Positions 57,875 through 64,000 of a stretch of DNA of 64,000 nt are shown piece by piece. The translations under genes and the position numbers were made by a program. The notes below the pieces were generated by a model. That model searched no databases and had not been told where the DNA came from. It saw only the letters and a program-made list of their open reading frames with translations. The stretch is from Palsa-504 sp050013055 (GTDB taxonomy: Bacteria; Actinomycetota; Actinomycetes; Streptosporangiales; Streptosporangiaceae). The stretch covers positions 1 to 64,000 of the forward strand of contig JBEKGC010000005.1 in the NCBI GenBank assembly GCA_050013055.1, in the 5' to 3' direction. Numbering within the stretch: the stretch's first letter is position 1; every line of letters starts with the position of its first letter.

Positions 57875-59086
57875 GTGCCGGGTTACCAGACGCTGACGCC
57901 AGATCAGGCTCGCGCCGCGGTCAAGGCGGCCGCCGCCGAGCGCGACGCCATCCAGGCGAACCTGGTCGAGCTGGACCGCAGCTTCGGCCACCGGCTGCTG
58001 GCGGGGGCCACGCTGACCGGGCAGACCAAGCAACGCTGGGAGGAGGCGGCGGCCGCCCTGGCCACGTTGTGGCAGGTCTACTCGGCGTACTCGGCCGTGG
58101 TCGACCAAGCCGCAGAGGCGGTGCGGCGGCATCTGGGTCCCAAAGAGCTTGTCGCGGTCACCGCGCTGCTGGCCGGCCCGTCGGTGTCGCTGGCCGCGGG
58201 GCCGGCCCCGCTGGCCAGCCGCGATCTGGCCGACACCGGCCTGGCCGAGCTGACCTTGGCCGCGGCGGTGGCCCGGATGCGGCGCGCCTTCACCGCCGTG
58301 ACCGAGTTGATCTCCGCCGCCGAGCAGGTGTGGAACGAGGCCGCGGGCCGGCTGGACGCGGCCGGCGCCGAACTCGGCCGGGTGACGCCGCTGGCCGCCT
58401 CGCTCGCCGATGGGAGCCTGACCGGGAGCGTGGTGGCGGCGCAGGCTCAGCTGACGGCGCTGCGCGACACGCTGAACTCCGATCCGCTCGCGCTGTGGCA
58501 TCGCGGCACGGTGGACACCTCGGCCGCGGACCGGCTGGGTGAGCAGGTGGCGGCGGCCGCCGCCCAGGTGCAGGAGCTGGTCCGGCTGCGGGACGGCGCC
58601 CGGCAGCGCATCACCGAGGTGACGACGGCGGCTGCGGCCGCGTCCTCGGCGGCCGACGACGCGGCCGCCGCCTGGCAACGGGTCGCGGCTCGGATCGCCC
58701 CGGTCCCGCCGCCGCTGCCGCCCGGCGCTGACGTGTCGGCCCGGCTGGCTGGCCTGCAGACGCTGCTCGCCGGCGGCCGCTGGGTCCGGCTTGGCTCGGA
58801 GCTCGATCTGCTCGAGCGCGAACTGGCCGACGCCACCGCGGCAGCCCGCGATGCCGAACGGGCTCTGGTGGCTCTGCTGGCCACTCGTGACGAGCTCCGC
58901 GGGCTGCTCGAGGCCTACCGGGCGAAGGCGGCCAGGATGGGCGCGGCGGAAGACCCGGCCCTGGCCGGAGGTTACGACCACGCTCATGAGCTGCTGTGGA
59001 CCGCGCCGTGTGACCTCACGGCCGCCGCGGACGCGGTGACCGGCTACCAGCAGGCGGTCCTGGCCCTAGGAGGGCAGCGGCGATGA
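57875..59086 (+). CDS. Coiled-coil protein of the PknG operon
   Basis: 403 residues from GTG 57875, Ala/Leu/Arg-rich and almost entirely helical with long coiled coils, ending in DPALAGGYDHAHELLWTAPCDLTAAADAVTGYQQAV. No signal peptide or membrane segment. Proteins like this lie between glnH and pknG in other actinomycetes; the role is unknown, perhaps as a scaffold. Overlaps pknG by 4 nt. Confidence 0.75.
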   Translation: MPGYQTLTPDQARAAVKAAAAERDAIQANLVELDRSFGHRLLAGATLTGQTKQRWEEAAAALATLWQVYSAYSAVVDQAAEAVRRHLGPKELVAVTALLAGPSVSLAAGPAPLASRDLADTGLAELTLAAAVARMRRAFTAVTELISAAEQVWNEAAGRLDAAGAELGRVTPLAASLADGSLTGSVVAAQAQLTALRDTLNSDPLALWHRGTVDTSAADRLGEQVAAAAAQVQELVRLRDGARQRITEVTTAAAAASSAADDAAAAWQRVAARIAPVPPPLPPGADVSARLAGLQTLLAGGRWVRLGSELDLLERELADATAAARDAERALVALLATRDELRGLLEAYRAKAARMGAAEDPALAGGYDHAHELLWTAPCDLTAAADAVTGYQQAVLALGGQRR

Positions 59087-61455
59087 CAGCGGTCACTCCC
59101 ATCTGCGCCCAGCCTGGCTGCGGCGGAACGATCGAAGATGGTTACTGCAGCACCTGCGGCGTGGCTGCCTCGCCGGCTGTCTCCTCGCCCGCAGGTGCCT
59201 CCTCGTCGGTAGCTGCCTCCTCGCCCGCGGCTGTCTCCTCGTCTGTAGCCGCCTCCTCGCCCGCGGTGTCCCGGTCCGCCGTGTCGCCTGGGCCCGGCGT
59301 GTCTGTCGGCCGCTCGGGCTCGGTCAGCGCCACGAGCCGGAGTTCCCGCTCCCGGGGCCGTGGCAGCAGCAGGTCAGCCCGCGGCAGGCTGGGCGCGGGC
59401 CTGGTCGAGATACCGCCCGTTCCCTACCGCGACCCGTCGAGCGCGGTGCTCACCGACCCCCGGGTACCGGAGAACAAGCGCTTCTGCGGCGGCTGCGACC
59501 AGCCCGTCGGACGGGGCAGGGACGGCCAGCCGGGTCTGTCCGAGGGTTTCTGCCGGAACTGCGGCACCCAGTTCTCGTTCCGCCCCAAGCTGCAGGCCGG
59601 CGAGCTGGTGGCCGGTCAGTACGACGTGCTCGGATGCCTGGCGCACGGCGGACTCGGCTGGATCTACCTGGCCAGGGACCGCAACGTCAGCGACCGGTGG
59701 GTGGTGCTCAAGGGCCTGCTGAACGCGGGAGACGCCGACGCGATGGCCGCCGCCGTGGCCGAGCGGCAGTTCCTGGCCCAGGTCGAGCACCCCAATATCG
59801 TCCGGATTTACAACTTCGTCCAGCACGTGGACCGGCACACCGGGGAGTCGGCCGGCTACATCGTGATGGAGTACGCGGGTGGTAAGTCGCTGAAGCAGAT
59901 CCTGCTCGAGGCCCGCGCCTCCGGCGGCTCGGTGCCGGTCGCGCATGCGCTGGCCTACGCCATCGAGGTGCTGCCCGCACTCGGTTACCTGCACGACAGG
60001 GAACTGGTGTACTGCGACTTCAAGCCCGACAACGTCATCCAGACCGAGGAGCAGCTGAAGCTCATCGACATGGGCGGCGTGCGCAGGATCGACAGTGACG
60101 AGGCGATCTACGGGACCCTGGGCTACCAGGCCCCGGAGATCGAGACTGACGGGCCGTCGCCGGCCTCTGACCTGTACACGGTGGGGCGGGCCCTGGCCGT
60201 GCTGACCTTCGAGTTCAAGGGCTATCAGAGCACCTACAAGCACCGCCTGCCGGACGGGGTGCCGCTGCTCAGCCAGCAGGAGTCGTTCGCCCGGCTGCTA
60301 CGGCGCGCCACCCACCGTGACCCGGGGCAGCGATTCGCTTCCGCCGGCGAGATGGCCGAACAGCTCACCGGAGTGCTCCGCGAGGTACTCTCAGCCGCTG
60401 ACGGTACGCCCAGGCCCGCGTTCTCGAAAGTCTTCAGCGGAGTGCTGGCCAATCCCGCCAGCCCCGATACTGCCATCAGTCCTACACTGGCCAGTCGCGA
60501 TACCTCTGGCAGCCCCGCAGCGGGTCCCGCTGTAGGGCGGCCGTCGGGGGCGGAGGTGGTGGCGGGGTTGCCGCTGCCAGTGGTAGATAAAGACGATCCC
60601 GCGGCGGGTTACCTGGCCACGTTCGCCGGGCTCAGCTCCGCGCAACGGGTTGCGGCCCTGTCCCTGGCCGTGGCGGGCGACCCGGCGGTTCCGCTACCTG
60701 TGACCGAGTCGGCGGAGACGCGGCTGGCGCTGGTCCAGGCCAGGATCGATACCGGCGACTACGCCGCGGCGGCTCCGCTGCTGGCTGAGCTGGCCGCCGA
60801 TGATCCGGCCGACTGGCGGATCGCCTGGTACCACGGGCTGCGCGGGATAGCCGCGGGTTCTGTGGACGACGCCGCCGCGGCCCGGGGTGCGTTCAGCGAC
60901 GTATTCGACGCGCTGCCCGGTGAGCTCGCGCCCAAGCTCGCGCTGGCCTTCGCCGCCGAGGCCGCGGGCGATACGGCGGCGGCCGGGCACTACTTCGGTC
61001 TGGTCTGGACGGTCGACCAGTCGTTTATCAGCGCCGCGTTCGGTTTGGCCAGAACCTGCCTGGCCACCGGCGACCGGGCCGGCGCCATCGCCGCGCTTGA
61101 GGCCGTGCCCAGGACCTCGAGCCACCACGCGGCGGCGCAAATCGCCGTGCTGCGGGTTCTCGTCGCCGGTGGCAGCGGCGAGGACCTCAGGCAAGCCGAC
61201 GGCCGGCTCGGCCGGCTGAGCGTGGACGAGGTGCCACGGCAACTGCTCACCATCGAGATTCTTCAGGCCGCCTTGCTCTGCTGCACCTCCGGGCAGCTGT
61301 CTGGCCCTATCCTCGGCTGCGAGCCCAACGCGCGCGCCTTGCGTTTCGGCCTGGAGCTCAGCTATCGCGCCCTGGCCCGGCTGGCCCCGGCTAAGGCCCG
61401 CCGGATCGAGCTTGTCGACCTAGCCAACACCATCCGACCAAGGACGCTGACATGA
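59083..61455 (+). CDS. pknG: Serine/threonine protein kinase PknG
   Basis: 790 residues. N-terminal zinc-ribbon-like CAQPGCGG...CSTCG, a Ser/Ala-rich repeat tail, a rubredoxin-like motif CGGCDQ...CRNCG (about 131-165), the kinase domain (about 180-440) and a C-terminal TPR-like helical domain. Kinase residues: Lys210 (VVLKGLL), catalytic Asp312 (YCDFKPDN), metal Asp329 (LIDMGGV in place of DFG). In mycobacteria PknG phosphorylates the FHA protein GarA to control glutamate metabolism. Its gene is four genes downstream of gltB. Confidence 0.92.
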   Translation: MTAVTPICAQPGCGGTIEDGYCSTCGVAASPAVSSPAGASSSVAASSPAAVSSSVAASSPAVSRSAVSPGPGVSVGRSGSVSATSRSSRSRGRGSSRSARGRLGAGLVEIPPVPYRDPSSAVLTDPRVPENKRFCGGCDQPVGRGRDGQPGLSEGFCRNCGTQFSFRPKLQAGELVAGQYDVLGCLAHGGLGWIYLARDRNVSDRWVVLKGLLNAGDADAMAAAVAERQFLAQVEHPNIVRIYNFVQHVDRHTGESAGYIVMEYAGGKSLKQILLEARASGGSVPVAHALAYAIEVLPALGYLHDRELVYCDFKPDNVIQTEEQLKLIDMGGVRRIDSDEAIYGTLGYQAPEIETDGPSPASDLYTVGRALAVLTFEFKGYQSTYKHRLPDGVPLLSQQESFARLLRRATHRDPGQRFASAGEMAEQLTGVLREVLSAADGTPRPAFSKVFSGVLANPASPDTAISPTLASRDTSGSPAAGPAVGRPSGAEVVAGLPLPVVDKDDPAAGYLATFAGLSSAQRVAALSLAVAGDPAVPLPVTESAETRLALVQARIDTGDYAAAAPLLAELAADDPADWRIAWYHGLRGIAAGSVDDAAAARGAFSDVFDALPGELAPKLALAFAAEAAGDTAAAGHYFGLVWTVDQSFISAAFGLARTCLATGDRAGAIAALEAVPRTSSHHAAAQIAVLRVLVAGGSGEDLRQADGRLGRLSVDEVPRQLLTIEILQAALLCCTSGQLSGPILGCEPNARALRFGLELSYRALARLAPAKARRIELVDLANTIRPRTLT

Positions 61456-62489
61456 CAGCCGCCCCGCTGCCCAGCCTTACCTGCTCCTCCTGCGGCGAGC
61501 AGGTCGCCAGCACCGACAGCTTCTGCGAATCATGCGGCATCGAGCTGACCCCGCCGGTGGCCAGCTCCAGCCCGCCCGGGTACTCGGCGCAGTGCCCGGT
61601 GTGCTCGGTCGACCCGTCGTCACCGCCCGGGGCGATCAGCGCGGAGGGCTACTGCGAGTCGTGCGGCCGGATGGTGCCGTCCGGACGTGATCACGTCGAG
61701 CTCGACCTCGGGATGATGGCCGGGGTTACCGACCGGGGGCTGCGTCATCCCCGCAACGAGGACGCGATGGCGCTCGCCGCCGCCGAGACGCCGGACGGCC
61801 CGGTCGTGGTCGCCGTGGTCTGCGACGGCGTGTCTACCTCCCCCCGGGCCGACGAGGCGTCGCTGGCGGGCAGCCAGGCCGCGGTGCGGATGCTGCTGAC
61901 GTCGGTGCGGCGCGGCGATGATCCGCGGGAAGCTTCCCTCGCCGCCGTGCGCCAGGCCCACCTGGCCCTGACCAGCCTGGGTTCGTCGGCGCAGGCACCG
62001 TCGGCCACCTACATCTCGGCCACCATCAGCGGCGACGGCGTGACCTTGTGCTGGCTCGGCGACAGCCGCGCGTACTGGCTCGCGGCGGACTCCGAGCCTG
62101 AGCGCCTGACCTACGACGACTCACTCGCCGAGGAACTGGTCGCCCGCGGCGATCTCAACGAGGCCGACGCCATGGCCTCCCCTCAGGCCCACGTGATCAC
62201 CCGCTGGCTCGGCGCTGACGTCGCCGAGCCGCAGGCCCATGTGGCGCGATTCGAGCCGCCAGGTCCCGGCGTCGTACTGATCTGCTCCGACGGGTTGTGG
62301 AACTACCGGCCCGACGCGGCCGGCCTGGCCAAGCTCGCGCTCCCGGTTGCGTTCACCGATCCGCTCAGCGCGGCCCTTGACATGGTGGAGTTCGCCATCG
62401 AGGCAGGCGGCACGGACAACATCACCGTGGTCCTGGCTCCTTTCCCGCTACAGCGGCCCGCGCCGTTACCGAGGAGAATCCTCCCATGA
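61452..62489 (+). CDS. PP2C-family protein phosphatase with zinc-ribbon N-terminus
   Basis: 345 residues. About 75 residues with four Cys pairs (CSSC, CESC, CPVC, CESC) form one or two zinc ribbons, followed by the PP2C domain: RHPRNEDAMAL, VVVAVVCDGVSTSP, LCWLGDSRAYW, VLICSDGLWN and GGTDNITVV, holding all metal-binding Asp residues. Cytoplasmic. Its place right after pknG makes it the probable partner phosphatase of the kinase substrate. Confidence 0.92.
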   Translation: MTAAPLPSLTCSSCGEQVASTDSFCESCGIELTPPVASSSPPGYSAQCPVCSVDPSSPPGAISAEGYCESCGRMVPSGRDHVELDLGMMAGVTDRGLRHPRNEDAMALAAAETPDGPVVVAVVCDGVSTSPRADEASLAGSQAAVRMLLTSVRRGDDPREASLAAVRQAHLALTSLGSSAQAPSATYISATISGDGVTLCWLGDSRAYWLAADSEPERLTYDDSLAEELVARGDLNEADAMASPQAHVITRWLGADVAEPQAHVARFEPPGPGVVLICSDGLWNYRPDAAGLAKLALPVAFTDPLSAALDMVEFAIEAGGTDNITVVLAPFPLQRPAPLPRRILP

Positions 62490-63796
62490 CTGAGTCCGGC
62501 TTCACCGTTGACGTCGACCAGAACCAGTACCTGCCCGAGGGTGGCCGCGACGTGAGCGCCGTGGTGACCGTGACGTCGGCCGCCGACGCCACCGGACGGC
62601 CGGCCGCCGGCCCCGCCTCGGAGGCCGCGGAAATCATCATCGTCGACTGTTCCGGGTCGATGGAGTACCCGCACACCAAGATCGTCGCGGCGCGGGCCGC
62701 GACGGCCGCTGCCATCGACGTTGTCCGCGACGGTGTGGGGTTCGCGGTCATCGCGGGTACCAGCACGGCCTGGCCCGTCTTCCCCACCGACGGCAGCATG
62801 GCGATCGCGAACCCGGCGTCACGGGCCGCGGCCAAGCAAGCGGTCGCGGGGCTGCGGGCGAACGGTGGCACGGCGATCGGCGCCTGGCTGGGGCTGGCCC
62901 GCCGGGTCTTCGTCGCTCACCCGGCCGCGCTCCGGCACGCGATCTTGCTGACTGACGGTAAGAACCAGCATGAGACCCCTGAGCAGCTCGCGGCGACGCT
63001 CGGACAGTGTGAGGGCGTCTTCAGCTGCGACTGCCGCGGCGTGGGTACCGACTGGGAGGTCCGCGAGCTGCGCACGATATCGACGGCGCTGCTCGGCACC
63101 GTGGACATCGTGCCCGATCCGGCGGGGCTCGCCGCCGACTTCGCCGCCATGATGGAGAACGCGATGGGTAAGCAGGTCGCCGACGTGGCCCTGCGGGTGT
63201 GGACGCCGCAGCACGCGGTCGTCCGCTTCGTCAAGCAGGTAGCGCCTGCGGTCGGCGACCTGACCGCCAGGCGAGCGCCGTCAGGCCCGCAGGCCGGTGA
63301 CTACCCGACCGGGGCGTGGGGGCCGGGAGAGAGTCGCGACTACCATATTGGCATCGAGGTTAACCCGGCCGGCGTCGGGCAGGAGATGCTCGCGGCCCGG
63401 GTCAGCCTGGTTCGGAGTTCCCCGTCCGGGCCAGAGGTTCTCGGGCAGGGACTCGTCCGGGCGATCTGGACCGATGACGAGGCGTTGTCCACCCGGATCA
63501 ATCCGCAGGTTGCCCACTACACCGGCCAGGCCGAACTGGCCGAGGCGATACTTGAGGGCCTGGAGGCCCGCAAGCAGGGTGACGAGGAGGTCGCCACGGC
63601 CAAGCTCGGCCGGGCCGTGGCGCTGGCGCATCAGTCAGGAAATGAGGACACGGCCAAGCTGCTGGCTAAGGTGGTGGACATCGTAGATGTGGAAACCGGG
63701 ACGGTCCGGCTGAAGCAAAAGGTTTCCGACGTTGACGAGATGGCCCTGGACACCAGGTCGACCAAGACGGTCCGGGTGAGGAAAGAACCCGGGTAA
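62486..63796 (+). CDS. VWA-domain protein
   Basis: 436 residues, no signal peptide. A von Willebrand A domain with the MIDAS motif DCSGSM (about 54-59), ANGGTAIGAWL (MIDAS Thr) and LLTDGKN. A beta-rich middle and a C-terminal helical stretch follow. VWA proteins in this operon type have unknown function; a metal-dependent contact with the zinc-ribbon or FHA partners is plausible. Confidence 0.88.
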   Translation: MTESGFTVDVDQNQYLPEGGRDVSAVVTVTSAADATGRPAAGPASEAAEIIIVDCSGSMEYPHTKIVAARAATAAAIDVVRDGVGFAVIAGTSTAWPVFPTDGSMAIANPASRAAAKQAVAGLRANGGTAIGAWLGLARRVFVAHPAALRHAILLTDGKNQHETPEQLAATLGQCEGVFSCDCRGVGTDWEVRELRTISTALLGTVDIVPDPAGLAADFAAMMENAMGKQVADVALRVWTPQHAVVRFVKQVAPAVGDLTARRAPSGPQAGDYPTGAWGPGESRDYHIGIEVNPAGVGQEMLAARVSLVRSSPSGPEVLGQGLVRAIWTDDEALSTRINPQVAHYTGQAELAEAILEGLEARKQGDEEVATAKLGRAVALAHQSGNEDTAKLLAKVVDIVDVETGTVRLKQKVSDVDEMALDTRSTKTVRVRKEPG

Positions 63797-63821
63797 GGAA
63801 AGGAGACGAGGGGAGGTGGCG

Positions 63822-64000
63822 ATGACGGTATGTCCTAACGGCCACGATTCGGTCAGTGCTGACTTCTGCGACGTGTGCGGCATGCGCCTGGCCAAGGCTC
63901 CGGTGACCCCAGCGACCCCGGCTGCCGGCCTGTCCGCCAAGGCAGGCGCGCACCGAGCCGACCAGGCGGTCGGTGGCGAACCCTGCCCTAGGTGCGGCAC
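63822..64000 (+). CDS. Zinc-ribbon protein, probable FHA-domain protein (cut by window end)
   Basis: Only the first 59 codons lie in the window. MTVCPNGH...FCDVCGMRL and later EPCPRCG show a double zinc ribbon. In related operons this position holds an FHA-domain protein, the likely PknG substrate (GarA-like role), but the FHA part is not visible here. ATG 63822 fits the gggagg spacing better than GTG 63816. Confidence 0.65.
   Translation, partial: MTVCPNGHDSVSADFCDVCGMRLAKAPVTPATPAAGLSAKAGAHRADQAVGGEPCPRCG

Overview
The window is about 64 kb of chromosome from a high-GC actinomycete. Evidence for this includes GTG starts, 1-4 nt overlaps between neighbouring genes, a MurE with the DNPR motif (meso-diaminopimelate peptidoglycan), PriA serving both histidine and tryptophan synthesis, two mycothiol-dependent-isomerase-fold proteins, DivIVA/SepF-type division genes and a PknG signalling cluster. 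The gene order matches the backbone seen in Streptomyces and Streptosporangiales (dcw cluster, ileS/lspA, dnaE, his, trp, lgt, gltBD). A filamentous Streptosporangiales-like organism is my best guess; the sequence does not settle the genus.

Layout. 0-23 kb: division and cell-wall cluster ftsL-ftsI-murE-murF-mraY, a 7.2 kb mixed-strand insert (AhpD-like enzyme, MarR regulator, secreted hydrolase, ABC1 kinase, MpaB-like oxygenase, PIG-L deacetylase, membrane protein, 59-residue zinc finger), then ftsW-murG-murC-ftsQ-ftsZ-yggS-sepF-yggT-divIVA. 23-31 kb: an Ala/Pro-rich membrane protein, convergent ileS, a DksA/TraR zinc finger, lspA, an RluD-type pseudouridine synthase and a mycothiol-dependent-isomerase-like protein. 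31-37 kb: dnaE, two related proteins on the minus strand, and a DUF2567-like membrane protein. 37-44 kb: hisD-hisC-hisH-priA-hisF, ppgK (minus), small proteins, hisI. 44-49 kb: a Trp-operon-associated membrane protein, an atypical response regulator, trpC-trpB-trpA and an Lgt homologue. 49-64 kb: gltB-gltD followed by glnX-like, glnH, a coiled-coil gene, pknG, a PP2C phosphatase, a VWA protein and the start of a zinc-ribbon (probably FHA) protein.

How it works together. The first block makes lipid II (MurE, MurF, MraY, MurG, MurC) and builds the septum (FtsI, FtsW, FtsQ, FtsL, FtsZ, SepF, DivIVA). The his and trp blocks share PriA. The last block places glutamate synthase next to the GlnH/GlnX/PknG amino-acid-sensing pathway, which in mycobacteria controls glutamate metabolism.

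Most notable points. (1) ftsZ carries a clean in-frame deletion of about 19 residues that removes strand S2 and the nucleotide-binding T2 loop (the NTDAQ motif), while the rest of the GTPase and the C-terminal peptide remain. (2) Genes normally fixed in these operons are absent from their slots: murD (replaced by the insert), pgeF, hisB and trpE. (3) The Lgt homologue has Gly and Ser where the two essential arginines of the family are expected. (4) A receiver-degenerate OmpR-type regulator sits inside the trp operon. (5) Several conserved genes carry in-frame tandem repeats. No tRNA, rRNA, CRISPR array, transposase or integrase was recognised.
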